Made by a program: the position numbers and the translations under genes. A stretch of DNA of 64,000 bases. It comes from JAAXKN01 sp036261625 (GTDB lineage: Bacteria > Bacteroidota > Ignavibacteria > Ignavibacteriales > SURF-24). Positions 45,140-54,190 of this stretch are shown piece by piece (position 1 is the stretch's first letter; each line of letters begins with the position of its first letter). The notes beneath the pieces were generated by a model. The model saw nothing but the letters and a program-made list of their open reading frames with translations. It was not told where the DNA came from and did no database searches. The stretch spans positions 1-64,000 of the forward strand of contig DATAKL010000074.1 of the NCBI GenBank assembly GCA_036261625.1, given 5' to 3'.

Positions 45140-45434
45140 GCAATAAAGACCTCTTTGAGAAAGAAAAGGCCAAACAGGAAGAAAAGGCAAAGGCGAACGG
45201 CCTTTGGGAGCCTCATGCAGTTTGACGGAAGCATTCACGACTGGTTTGAAGTGGGTGAGCCTGAGTGCTGCCTGTTGGTCTGTGTGTCGATGATGCTGCA
45301 GGACGGGTTCACCTGAGGTTCTCCGAGTCTGAGAACACCCAGAGGACGCAATGCTTACGATATGGGAGTATGTGAAGCTATATGGCATTCCAAGGAGCAT
45401 ATTCACCGACCGTTGCAGCGTCTACTGGTGAGAA
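45140..45434 (+). pseudogene. Relic of an ISNCY-type DDE transposase
   Basis: Fragments of a DDE transposase are spread over different frames: a basic stretch ('KKRPNRKKRQRRTAFG'), the first catalytic Asp in 'LMQFDGSIHDWFEVGEPECC', a degraded 'CLLVCVSMMLQDGFT', 'LRFSESENT' after a frameshift, and the second Asp in 'IWEYVKLYGIPRSIFTDRCS'. The order and spacing match ISNCY-family (IS1202-like) enzymes. N- and C-terminal parts and the third catalytic residue are missing, so it is dead. No clear terminal inverted repeats were found. The surrounding gap 44739-45646 has no other gene. Confidence 0.75.
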
Positions 45435-45646
45435 AGTGAAACTGGATCTTCAGAGAAATTATCTCCTGGCGCTGATGTGATTTTTCGCCTAAGCTTTAGT
45501 GTAAGTCCATTACGGCTGCGCCTTCATTGCGTTACCCTAAAGTTTTTAATAAAATAAATAACTATGTTTGTACTGACATTTCTAAATTGCTATAACAGAA
45601 TGAAAAATTTAAGCTATATTGCTAAATAAAAAAGGAACGCCTTTAT

Positions 45647-45976
45647 ATGGAAATGAAAGATATTCCCTTCGAAGTTACAGACTGGCTTAAAGTTGAAAGA
45701 ACTGAACACAAGGGGGAAACAGGAACGGCCTTCTGGCACACACGGCAGCTTGGAAGTATACGCATCCGTTTGGTTGAGTATTCACAGGGATATCTTGCCG
45801 ATCACTGGTGCTCCAAAGGGCACATTCTCTTCTGCCTTGAAGGGGAGCTCGTAACCGAGCTTAAAGACGGAAGGAAATTTACTCTTACTCCCGGAATGAG
45901 CTACCAGGTGGCGGACAATATGGAACCCCACCGCTCCGCTACAAAGAATGGAGCCACGCTTTTTATTGTGGATTAA
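45647..45976 (+). CDS. DHCW-motif cupin-fold protein
   Basis: A 109-residue cupin-fold protein matching the small 'DHCW motif cupin' group: 'IRIRLVEYSQGYLADHWCSK', 'GHILFCLEGELVTELKDGRK' and 'FTLTPGMSYQVADNMEPHRS'. The order here is Asp-His-Trp-Cys. His and Cys near the motif and 'EPHR' could bind a metal. It lies 23 bp before the alpha/beta hydrolase gene, suggesting an operon. Biological role is unknown. Confidence 0.82.
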   Translation: MEMKDIPFEVTDWLKVERTEHKGETGTAFWHTRQLGSIRIRLVEYSQGYLADHWCSKGHILFCLEGELVTELKDGRKFTLTPGMSYQVADNMEPHRSATKNGATLFIVD

Positions 45977-45999
45977 TATTTTTAGGATTGAATTTATTT

Positions 46000-46791
46000 A
46001 TGGCTGAGATCACCTCGAAGGACTTTTTTATAGATATTGAGGGATCGTCCCTTTTTGTAAGGAAGCTTACGCCTGTAAATACAGACTTTACAAAGGCTTC
46101 GGTAATTTTTCTGCACGACTCACTGGGATCGGCTGCACTTTGGAGGAAGTATCCTGAAATAATTTCTCTAGGATCACAAAGAGAAGTTTACGTCTATGAA
46201 CGCCGCGGACACGGAAGCTCTTCACCCCTTGAGACTCACGTTCGCAACAGCCGTTACCTTGAATATGAAGCAGACCTGATCCCCTCAATTCTAAAAGAGC
46301 TTTCAGTTAAAGAGGCCGTTCTTTACGGTCATAGCGACGGGGCTTCAATTGCACTCATAGCTGCTGGAAAATTCCCCGCGCTTATAAAAGGCCTCATTGT
46401 GGAAGCTCCGCATATATTTGTTGAAGACATTACAATTGAAGGGGTCCAGAGGACAGTCGAAAGGAAAAATGAAACACGCATAATTGACAAGCTTAAAAAA
46501 TACCACGGGGAAAAAGCTGAAACCACCTTCCGTGCCTGGGGAGAGACATGGCTTAAACCCGAATACCACAGCTGGAACATTGAAAGCTTCCTTAAAAATA
46601 TAGCCTCGCCTGTACTTGTTATTCAGGGGGAAGATGACGAATACGGCACAGAGCGGCAGATGACCGGCATATCCGGATTGTCCAAAGGACGGGTTGAACT
46701 CCGGCTTCTGCCCAAAATGGGCCACAATCCCCATAACGAAAGTCCTTCAACTGTCTCGCGTATGGCTCTTGAATTCCTAAAAGATCTCTAA
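46000..46791 (+). CDS. Alpha/beta hydrolase
   Basis: A 263-residue alpha/beta hydrolase from the ATG at 46000; a TTG at 45988 is in frame but too near its Shine-Dalgarno. Features: oxyanion-type 'VIFLHDSLGSAALWRKY', 'YVYERRGHGSSSPLE', nucleophile elbow 'AVLYGHSDGASIALIAAGKF' with Ser, the acid in 'LVIQGEDDEYGT' and the His in 'LPKMGHNPHNE'. A cytoplasmic esterase, lactonase or C-C hydrolase; substrate unknown. Co-transcribed with the DHCW cupin. Confidence 0.87.
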   Translation: MAEITSKDFFIDIEGSSLFVRKLTPVNTDFTKASVIFLHDSLGSAALWRKYPEIISLGSQREVYVYERRGHGSSSPLETHVRNSRYLEYEADLIPSILKELSVKEAVLYGHSDGASIALIAAGKFPALIKGLIVEAPHIFVEDITIEGVQRTVERKNETRIIDKLKKYHGEKAETTFRAWGETWLKPEYHSWNIESFLKNIASPVLVIQGEDDEYGTERQMTGISGLSKGRVELRLLPKMGHNPHNESPSTVSRMALEFLKDL

Positions 46792-46995
46792 AGCCACAAC
46801 TCTTCCTCTGGTTTTATAACTGCACTTGTCCTGCTTCAGTTGCCATAATCCTTTTTTTTCTTATTATATATGTAGATATAAAAAGGAATTGTATCCGGCT
46901 ACTTCAGAGACATTAACCGAAAGATGATCTATACCCGTTTTGCATTGGGGCTGTTTACCTGACTTCATCAAAATAACAATAGAGGGAGAAGGGCC

Positions 46996-49314
46996 ATGAG
47001 CTTAAATGATTCCGGAAAAGAAGAGAAATACTATCCTGAGGGCAGTTACAAAAGAGGACTCATAATTTCCAAAGGGTGGTTCCAGGCAGCTATACTTGTT
47101 TTTATTTTCGGCTTTTTTGTCCTCGGTCTTCTGGCATACTGGTCTTATACTGAAAAACCTCCTATACCTGAGAAGGTGCTCAGTTCAAAAGGGGAGGTCC
47201 TATTTACCGGCAGTGATATAATTGAAGGGCAGAAAATATTTCTGAAAAACGGACTCATGCAGTATGGCTCCATTTTAGGGCACGGGGCTTACTTAGGTCC
47301 TGACTTTACTACCGATTACCTCCGCAGGGCTTCCGACCTGGCAAAGGAATATTATGGAGGGCTTAATTCCGAAAGGGCAAAGATCAGTACAAAAGATGAT
47401 TTTAAGACCAACCGCTACAATCCTTCCAACGGAACATTAGTATATTCTGAGGCGCAGAATAATGCTTTCAGGAAGCTGCAGGACTATTATGCCGCATTCT
47501 TTTCTGAGCCGACAACAAAATTCGGCCTGAGGCCAGAGGCAATAAAAAACAGGGCTGATACGGACAAACTGACCGCCTACTTCAGCTGGACAGCCTGGCT
47601 TGCCTCTGCACTGCGCCCCGGAGAGGACTACAGCTATACAAACAACTGGCCTCCTGAGACTGCAGTCGGGAACACGCAGACCGCTGAGGCCGTAACCTGG
47701 AGCGTGCTGTCGCTGATTGCACTGCTGGGCGGAATAGGCCTCATGATGGCCGCATTCGGCAGATGGAAATTTATAGGCTGGCATGGCAGGGAAAATGCCA
47801 CGCTTAACTTTATCGAGCCGGGAAAAGTATTCCTTACACCTTCACAAAGATCCACTGCCTACTTCTTCCTTGTAATGGCGCTTTTGTTCCTGATTCAGGC
47901 GCTGCTCGGAGGATCAATTCAGCATTACAGGACGGAACTGACAAACTTTTTCGGGTTTGACCTTGCAAAGATTCTTCCTTTTAATGTAGCCCGTACGTGG
48001 CACCTCCAGCTGGCAATATTCTGGGTGGCAACTTCATTTCTTGCTGCGGGAATCTTCCTGGCTCCTTTGATCTCGCAAAATGAGCCGGAAAAGCAGCACT
48101 GGCTGGCTTACGGACTTTTGGGGGCCCTGGCAATTGTTGTCTTTGGAAGCCTTATAGGTGAATACCTCGGAATATTCGGCTTTATTGGAAACCTCTGGAA
48201 CTGGTTCGGAAATCAGGGATGGGAGTATCTAGACCTTGGACGGTTCTGGCAGATTCTCTTGTCCATAGGACTTGTGTTCTGGGTAGCGATTCTTTACCGA
48301 TCCATGCACACGAGATTAAAGAACGAACATATGGCAAACATGCCGTGGATTTTCTTTTTTGCCGCCCTTGCAATACCGGCCTTTTATGCCGTGGGTCTTT
48401 TGGCAAGTACAGGCTCAAATTATACGGTAGCCGATTACTGGAGGTGGTGGGTTGTTCACCTCTGGGTTGAGGATTTTCTTGAGCTTTTTACAACGGTTGT
48501 TGTTGCATATATTTTTGTCCTGCTGGGCATTGTTCAGGAAAGGACAGCTCTTACGCTCATATTTCTGGACTTCATTTTATATTCAGCAGGAGGCGTAATC
48601 GGAACAATGCACCATATGTATTTCAGCGGCGCACCTGTTCAGCATATGGCGCTCGGAGCGGTGTTTTCTGCCGCTGAGGTAGTTCCGCTTACATTCCTTA
48701 CCGTGGAGGCCTGGAGTTTCCTGCAGCTTGGAACAGCACAGATCTCAAAGACTACAACGCCGTTTCCCCATAAGTGGGCAGTCATGTTCCTGGTGGCCGT
48801 GGGGTTCTGGAATTTCCTGGGAGCCGGAATATTCGGTTTTCTCATTAATCTTCCGATAGTCTCTTACTACGAAATAGGAACGGCGCTTACGGCAAATCAC
48901 GGCCATGCGGCATTTATGGGCGTCTATGGAATGCTTGCCGTGGGGCTTGCATTGTTCTGCCTGCGTTATTTAATCCCTGCCGATAAATGGTCCGACAAGA
49001 TGGCAAAATTCAGCTTCTGGACCTTAAACATCGGTCTGGCATGGATGTGTCTTGGCACCCTCTTCCCGCTTGGTGTCATACAGCTTTACCACTCGGTCAG
49101 CGCGGGATACTTTGAAGCCCGGTCGCTTAAGTTTCTTACCTCTGAACTGAATACAATTATTGAGTGGATAAGACTTCCGGGTGACCTGATGGTTATAATT
49201 GGAGTTATTCCGCTTATAATTTTGACATGGCGAGGCGTAAGATACAGGGTGGAGAGAGTAACCGAAAAACCGAAAGAGATAATTCTTACTGAAATTAGTG
49301 AAGATGAAAAGTAA
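46996..49314 (+). CDS. norZ: Quinol-dependent nitric oxide reductase, single subunit
   Basis: A 772-residue inner-membrane qNOR that reduces NO to N2O with quinol electrons. It has an N-terminal helix ('FQAAILVFIFGFFVLGLLAY'), a periplasmic extension without a CxxCH heme-c motif, as expected for qNOR, and then about 12 helices of the heme-copper oxidase fold. Haem and Fe-B ligand regions: 'WHLQLAIFWVATSFLAAGIF', 'RWWVVHLWVEDFLELFTTVV', 'IGTMHHMYFSGAP' and 'NHGHAAFMGVYGMLAVG'. Extended Shine-Dalgarno AGAGGGAGAAGG precedes the ATG. It is a single gene with a 204-bp upstream region. Probably used for NO detoxification or partial denitrification. Confidence 0.94.
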   Translation: MSLNDSGKEEKYYPEGSYKRGLIISKGWFQAAILVFIFGFFVLGLLAYWSYTEKPPIPEKVLSSKGEVLFTGSDIIEGQKIFLKNGLMQYGSILGHGAYLGPDFTTDYLRRASDLAKEYYGGLNSERAKISTKDDFKTNRYNPSNGTLVYSEAQNNAFRKLQDYYAAFFSEPTTKFGLRPEAIKNRADTDKLTAYFSWTAWLASALRPGEDYSYTNNWPPETAVGNTQTAEAVTWSVLSLIALLGGIGLMMAAFGRWKFIGWHGRENATLNFIEPGKVFLTPSQRSTAYFFLVMALLFLIQALLGGSIQHYRTELTNFFGFDLAKILPFNVARTWHLQLAIFWVATSFLAAGIFLAPLISQNEPEKQHWLAYGLLGALAIVVFGSLIGEYLGIFGFIGNLWNWFGNQGWEYLDLGRFWQILLSIGLVFWVAILYRSMHTRLKNEHMANMPWIFFFAALAIPAFYAVGLLASTGSNYTVADYWRWWVVHLWVEDFLELFTTVVVAYIFVLLGIVQERTALTLIFLDFILYSAGGVIGTMHHMYFSGAPVQHMALGAVFSAAEVVPLTFLTVEAWSFLQLGTAQISKTTTPFPHKWAVMFLVAVGFWNFLGAGIFGFLINLPIVSYYEIGTALTANHGHAAFMGVYGMLAVGLALFCLRYLIPADKWSDKMAKFSFWTLNIGLAWMCLGTLFPLGVIQLYHSVSAGYFEARSLKFLTSELNTIIEWIRLPGDLMVIIGVIPLIILTWRGVRYRVERVTEKPKEIILTEISEDEK

Positions 49315-49333
49315 GTCTCAATAGCTGGATTAA

Positions 49334-49365
49334 TAAAGCCCCGACTCATATGATTCGGGGCTTTA
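49334..49365. terminator. Bidirectional terminator
   Basis: TAAAGCCCCGA and TCGGGGCTTTA form a perfect 11-bp stem with a 10-base loop between convergent genes ending at 49314 and 49370. Confidence 0.88.
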
Positions 49366-49369
49366 TTAT

Positions 49370-50545
49370 TTATTTACTTACAGTTTCCATTTCTGCTGAA
49401 TACTCTTTCTTCGTTGTGTACTTTCCGGAGAGCCACTTCCTTACAGGTATATCGTATAACTTTAAGCTAAGGTATGCAATTGCAATTGCTGAGGCTAACA
49501 GCAATAGTCCCACAGGCCATGCCTTAACCATCGGGATCTTATTGTCAATGGCCCAAGCAGTAAAGATATAAATCAAAGGATAGTGAGTTATATAAAGGGG
49601 ATAAGATATGTCGCCTAAGAAGCGGCTTATCTTTGAAGCGTATTTGCCTTTTATTTCGCCGCTGGCGCCCATGTAAACGATGAGGGGGAAAAGAAAAATA
49701 ATTGACAATGAATCATAAAGCCCGTTCATCCAGAGGTTTTCACTGCCGCCAATTCTTGGGAATGAGAGAACAACAATAATCATTAAGCTGCACCACAAAA
49801 ATGCGTTTTTAACCTTGCCTGGTTTGACCACTCTGGAAAGGAGCAGTCCTGCAAAGAATGGATAAAGCAGCCGTGTCAGTCCGATCCTGAACTGTGCAGG
49901 CTCAATTGACCATCCTCCGATAACGTCGCCGTTGGGGCTCGTTACGGCCAGATGAATTGTCAGGCATGCGGCCAGAAAAACCAGAATGGAAAGAAGTTTA
50001 TTTGAGAACTTCCTAATGAAAAGGGCATAGAGGATGTTTCCCACATATTCAAAAAAAAGTGACCACGCTGGCCCATCCAGCGGGTGCATTTCAGCCCAGC
50101 CCCTTATATCCATTGAACGGCCTACGGGCAGGAGTGTAAATCCGACGAGCATAACTGCTATCATCTTCCACACGGGGACGCTGCTGATGCCGGGGAAAAG
50201 TATTGGTGATGAACTGAAATAAAAACCTATTGCTCCAATCACCATTCCAACAATTATCATAGGGTGAAGTCTTATGAGCCTCCGCTTGAAGAAATCCTTC
50301 AGAGACATTTTCCCCCAGCGGTCGTCATATGCATAACCTATAACAAAGCCTGAGAGGGCAAAGAAGAAATCAACAGCAAGGTATCCGTGGTTAATTATCT
50401 GCTTTAGATGATTACCTTCTGAGAATGTTTCAAAAAGGTGAAAGATCACAACCATTATTGCCGCAACGCCGCGCAGTGCGTCAAGTATTTCGTAATGGTT
50501 TTTGGAATCTGAAAAAGAAGCGGTTGGCGATTTTAAGTAGCTCAT
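49370..50545 (-). CDS. Acyltransferase-3 family membrane protein
   Basis: About 391 residues, with the ATG at 50545 preferred over an in-frame TTG at 50578. Typical motifs: 'ILDALRGVAAIMVVIFHLFE' with the conserved His, 'NHGYLAVDFFFALSGFVIGY', 'FFKRRLIRLHPMIIVGMVIG' with Arg pair, and 'DGPAWSLFFEYVGNILYALF'. About ten membrane helices. It probably O-acetylates a surface sugar. It is only distantly similar to the enzyme at 43548-44738 and is not in an operon. Confidence 0.88.
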   Translation of the reverse strand: MSYLKSPTASFSDSKNHYEILDALRGVAAIMVVIFHLFETFSEGNHLKQIINHGYLAVDFFFALSGFVIGYAYDDRWGKMSLKDFFKRRLIRLHPMIIVGMVIGAIGFYFSSSPILFPGISSVPVWKMIAVMLVGFTLLPVGRSMDIRGWAEMHPLDGPAWSLFFEYVGNILYALFIRKFSNKLLSILVFLAACLTIHLAVTSPNGDVIGGWSIEPAQFRIGLTRLLYPFFAGLLLSRVVKPGKVKNAFLWCSLMIIVVLSFPRIGGSENLWMNGLYDSLSIIFLFPLIVYMGASGEIKGKYASKISRFLGDISYPLYITHYPLIYIFTAWAIDNKIPMVKAWPVGLLLLASAIAIAYLSLKLYDIPVRKWLSGKYTTKKEYSAEMETVSK

Positions 50546-50682
50546 GAGTTTGTAATGTTTTTCCGGTTTAAATAACAATTAAAGATTACAGGAATTTATA
50601 TTTGCCACATCAAAAATAACAAAAATTGAACAATAACTCAGCCTTTCCAGATCAGAATCCGTGCAGGATGCGCATAAAATAA

Positions 50683-50714
50683 AAAAGCCCGGGATAAGAA
50701 CAGGCCCGGGCTTT
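50683..50714 (-). terminator. Rho-independent terminator
   Basis: AAAAGCCCGGG and CCCGGGCTTTT form an 11-bp stem with a T-run on the minus strand, downstream of the 14-repeat propeller gene. Confidence 0.87.
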
Positions 50715-50736
50715 TATTCTTCACTTGAAAAATTAT

Positions 50737-52821
50737 TTACTTAAGCAGCAGCAGTTTTTTTGTTTCAGTATATCTGCCGGCAGTAATTCTGTAGAAATAA
50801 ATGCCGCTTGAAAACCCGCCTGCATTCCATACTGCAGTGTGGATTCCTGCATTCATATTTCCGCTAATAAGATCTGCCACTTTCTGCCCCATCGAATTAA
50901 AAATGCTTAAGCTCACCTGGGATTCCTCGGGCAGTGAAAACTTAATTGTCGTACTTGGGTTGAAAGGATTCGGATAGTTCTGGCCCAGGCTGAAATTTTG
51001 CGGAAGCCCGGTTTCGGATTCCTGGTTTACAGCGGTAATCACCTCAGAAAGAGGCCTTTTCCAGACTCCGAAATAACTGCTTCCGGCATATAAATCTGAG
51101 CCCTGGACAGCAATTGAATTGATGGCGGCCGCGGGTAAATTACTGCTTATATCGCTCCAGCTTGCTCCATTGTCAACTGAAAGGAATACGCCGCTGCTTG
51201 TTCCGGCAAATATGCCGGAGCCTAAGACTGAAAGTGAGAGAACATTAGTATTCGTCATGCCGCTAGTAACTTTGGTCCAGCTGTTTCCATTATTCGTCGT
51301 AAGAAATACGCCCGAGGAAGTGCCTAGAAAGACATTGCTTCCGCTTAGAGCAAGTGCCTGGAGAAAACCATATCCCATTCCGTTATTTATGGCGGTCCAG
51401 TTTGTTCCGTTGTCACTTGAAAAATAAACGCCAACACTGCTGGCAGCATAGAGACCTGCTGAGCTTTTTGCCATTGCCCAGACGGAAGTTGTGCCGATTA
51501 GAGTATTTTTAGCTGACCAGGTGGTCCCGTTGTCGGTTGAGAGAAATACGCCGTCGGAAGTTCCGGCAAACAGATTTGACCCGATTGCAGCAAGTGAATA
51601 AATATAAGAACTGCCGATATTATTGTTAACAGACTTCCAGTTCATCCCGTTGTCGGTTGAAAGATATACTCCGTCTTCAGTGCCGGCAAATACATTTGTG
51701 CCGATTAAAGCAAGAGCTTTGACGTAGGCATCCTTAAAACCGTTTTTCCGTGATGTCCAGGTCTTTCCGTTATCGGTGGAAAGAAATGCGCCAATATCCT
51801 GTGCCCCGGCATATAAGTTAGTCCCGTCTGTGGCAAATGCATCAATAGTAGTGTTGGCAAATCCAGTGCTGATGGAATTCCAGTTCTTCCCGTTATTTGA
51901 AGAAAGGAATATTCCGTCATACATGGAGCCGGCAAATATGTTTGATCCGTATACGGCAAGTTTTACAATGTTTAAGTCAGTAAGCCCGTTATTTATCTGA
52001 GTCCAGTTTGCTCCGTTGTCGGTAGAAAGATATACGCCGCCGTAGCTGGTTCCGGCAAATAAATTTGTCCCGCTTACGGCAAGAGAATAAATATTCCCAT
52101 AAGTTAATCCGTTATTGACTGCCGTCCAGTTTTTCCCGTTGTCAGTTGAAAGAAATACACCGGAGCCTTCTGTTCCTGCAAATATGTTTGTTCCAATGGA
52201 AGCCAGTGCATTGACGTGTTTATTTGTCAGTCCGCTATTAGACTCGAGCCAGTAGCCTCCATTGTCAGTTGATACACAGACTCCATAGTCATCTGCTCCG
52301 GCAAACACATTTGATCCGTTGAATAGAAGTGCATAATAATGGTTGCTTGTCAGCATGCTGCTTCTGGAAGTCCAGCTTGTCCCGTTATCTGAAGAAAGAT
52401 AAATTCCGCCGTTAACTGAAGCAAATAAGTCAGATCCATTGACGGCAAGAGTATAGACCTGTAAATTTTTCAACCCGTTATTGACCTGGCTCCAGTTTGC
52501 ACCCCGGTTAGTTGAAAGAAAGACTCCGCCGCCATTGGTTCCGGCAAATACATTTTGCCCTACTACTGCAAGTCCCGAAATTTGAGTATTAGTCAGCCCG
52601 GCGTTAACTGAAGTCCAGGTGCTTCCGTTGTCGGTTGAGCGGTAGATGCCGCCGCCGTTGGACCCGGCAAACATGATTGCTCCGTTTACGCCGTCCTGCA
52701 TCTGGGCAAAACCTGTAACGTATCCGCCATAAGGACCATCAGCCTGAATCCACTGCGCATTGGAAAGGGAAGAACAAAGAAAGACGAATATTAAAAGAAA
52801 AGAAACACGAAAACTCTTCAT
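50737..52821 (-). CDS. Secreted 14-repeat propeller protein with type IX sorting domain
   Basis: A 694-residue exported protein from the ATG at 52821, which gives a clean signal peptide ('MKSFRVSFLLIFVFLCSSLS'); an ATG at 52872 would add 17 residues. It contains about 13 full and one partial repeats of about 43 residues with the core 'FAGTxxGGVFLSTDNGxxW', a BNR/Asp-box-like pattern (SxDxGxxW). Fourteen units would fit two seven-bladed propellers. The C-terminus is a type IX sorting domain ('FSLGQNYPNPFNPSTTI', 'FSSGIYFYRITAGRYTETKK'). No glycosidase active site was seen, so it is more likely a binding or adhesion protein than a sialidase. Confidence 0.87.
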   Translation of the reverse strand: MKSFRVSFLLIFVFLCSSLSNAQWIQADGPYGGYVTGFAQMQDGVNGAIMFAGSNGGGIYRSTDNGSTWTSVNAGLTNTQISGLAVVGQNVFAGTNGGGVFLSTNRGANWSQVNNGLKNLQVYTLAVNGSDLFASVNGGIYLSSDNGTSWTSRSSMLTSNHYYALLFNGSNVFAGADDYGVCVSTDNGGYWLESNSGLTNKHVNALASIGTNIFAGTEGSGVFLSTDNGKNWTAVNNGLTYGNIYSLAVSGTNLFAGTSYGGVYLSTDNGANWTQINNGLTDLNIVKLAVYGSNIFAGSMYDGIFLSSNNGKNWNSISTGFANTTIDAFATDGTNLYAGAQDIGAFLSTDNGKTWTSRKNGFKDAYVKALALIGTNVFAGTEDGVYLSTDNGMNWKSVNNNIGSSYIYSLAAIGSNLFAGTSDGVFLSTDNGTTWSAKNTLIGTTSVWAMAKSSAGLYAASSVGVYFSSDNGTNWTAINNGMGYGFLQALALSGSNVFLGTSSGVFLTTNNGNSWTKVTSGMTNTNVLSLSVLGSGIFAGTSSGVFLSVDNGASWSDISSNLPAAAINSIAVQGSDLYAGSSYFGVWKRPLSEVITAVNQESETGLPQNFSLGQNYPNPFNPSTTIKFSLPEESQVSLSIFNSMGQKVADLISGNMNAGIHTAVWNAGGFSSGIYFYRITAGRYTETKKLLLLK

Positions 52822-53034
52822 AGATTGCCCCCTGTACAATAAAAATAGCTTAAATAAAGAAATTTCTTTCATTATGCTGAACTTTCCGGATGCACTGTCC
52901 TTTTATTAGGCAGAGGACTGCCAAACAGAAAAAAATGTGTATCGGATAAGTGCGTGAGCTGCTGCAGAATATTGACTGCCCATTTTAATAAATGGAAATA
53001 TAAAAATCAATTGGCAGAACTGCTTTTGGCAGAA

Positions 53035-54099
53035 TTACTTTTTGGGGTGGTTCTTTAGTACTGATTTGACCATCTTTCCGAACTCTTTGTCTTTCTTTCG
53101 TTTTTCCAGGTAAGACATCTGATAGAAACGGGATTCCTTCATAAGCTTAATGTAGCTGTTAAAACGCTCAGGACTAAGTTCGCCTTTTTTAATTGCCTCA
53201 AGAAGAGCGCAGCCCTCTTCACGTGTATGTGTGCAGTCGCGGAAGCGGCAGTTCAGAGCAAGGGAATAAATATCGGAAAAGCTTTCATCAACCGCATCAG
53301 CGTCGCTCATAAGGCCAAGCTCTCTCATTCCCGGCGTATCGATAATCATTGCGCCGTTATCAAGAACTATCAGCTCACGCCGGGTTGTTGTATGGCGTCC
53401 CCTGTGGTCCTTTTCGCGCACGGGCTGTGTGCTGAAAGCTTCTTTATTAAGAAGGCTGTTAAGCAGCGTTGTCTTGCCTACACCGGAAGAGCCGATGAGG
53501 CAGTAGGTTTCCTTAGGAGTAAAAAGTTCACGGACTTTTTCAAGATCATCCTTAATAAGGCTGCTGTAAGAAACGACTTCAAGCTCCGGAACGAGGCGGC
53601 GGATTTCATCAACTCTCATTTCAATTTCACTTTTGCTCATAAGATCGCTTTTACTTAAAAGCAGCAGCGGTTTAATATTGCCCTCCCGGATCAGAACAAG
53701 GTAGCGTTCGAGGCGTCTTAAATTATAGTCTCCGTCAAGTCCCTGCACAACAATTGCGGTATCTATATTTGAAGCAATAAGCTGGAAGTCAACTTTCTTT
53801 CCCGGCATCTTTCGCTTTAAGAGAGACTTCCTGGGCAGAAGCCCGTCTATAACCGCAAAGCTCTCTTCATTAAATACCCTGGCGTAAACAAAGTCGCCCG
53901 TGACGGGATAGTCGAGCGGGGAAGATGCATCGAATAAAAATTTGCCTGTCAGTTCAGCAAAGATTTCATTACTGCCGTCTGTAATAAGAAAGCTGTTTTT
54001 ATTTACAGCTATTACCCTTGCAAGGCTGAACTGCTGCAGTTTTTCAGCATCTGTTTTGCCGGTAAAAAATTCGTCAAAGCCAGGAAGTTCCAGATTCAT
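53035..54099 (-). CDS. rsgA: Ribosome small-subunit GTPase A (RsgA/YjeQ)
   Basis: A 354-residue circularly permuted GTPase that helps late maturation of the 30S subunit. An N-terminal OB fold ('RVIAVNKNSFLITDGSNEIF') precedes the permuted GTPase: 'LLSKSDLM' (G4), 'CLIGSSGVGKTTLLNSLL' (P-loop, G1), 'RGRHTTTRRELIVL' (G2), 'IIDTPGMREL' (G3). A C-terminal zinc finger follows ('CRFRDCTHTREEGCAL'). Length and order match RsgA. It lies about 90 bp after the end of the RND gene cluster on the same strand, but is probably independently transcribed. Confidence 0.94.
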   Translation of the reverse strand: MNLELPGFDEFFTGKTDAEKLQQFSLARVIAVNKNSFLITDGSNEIFAELTGKFLFDASSPLDYPVTGDFVYARVFNEESFAVIDGLLPRKSLLKRKMPGKKVDFQLIASNIDTAIVVQGLDGDYNLRRLERYLVLIREGNIKPLLLLSKSDLMSKSEIEMRVDEIRRLVPELEVVSYSSLIKDDLEKVRELFTPKETYCLIGSSGVGKTTLLNSLLNKEAFSTQPVREKDHRGRHTTTRRELIVLDNGAMIIDTPGMRELGLMSDADAVDESFSDIYSLALNCRFRDCTHTREEGCALLEAIKKGELSPERFNSYIKLMKESRFYQMSYLEKRKKDKEFGKMVKSVLKNHPKK

Positions 54100-54190
54100 T
54101 TTGAGTTCCCCGAAATTGGAGCAACAGAATTAATACCAAAATAGGCAAACCCGGTGATAAAACCAATACACATCTGTCTGGAACATTAAA

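Noticed and set aside
45034..45225. 63-residue ORF in the 45-kb gap
   Set aside because: It is an out-of-frame reading through the transposase relic; the neighbouring frame carries the transposase motifs.
46792..46995. FNR- or NsrR-type site before the nitric oxide reductase gene
   Set aside because: Only a half-site-like TTCATCAA is seen; no convincing dyad is present.
50737..52821. CRISPR-like repetition
   Set aside because: The repeat period of about 129 bases is set by protein repeats of about 43 residues in a coding frame, not by direct repeats with spacers.
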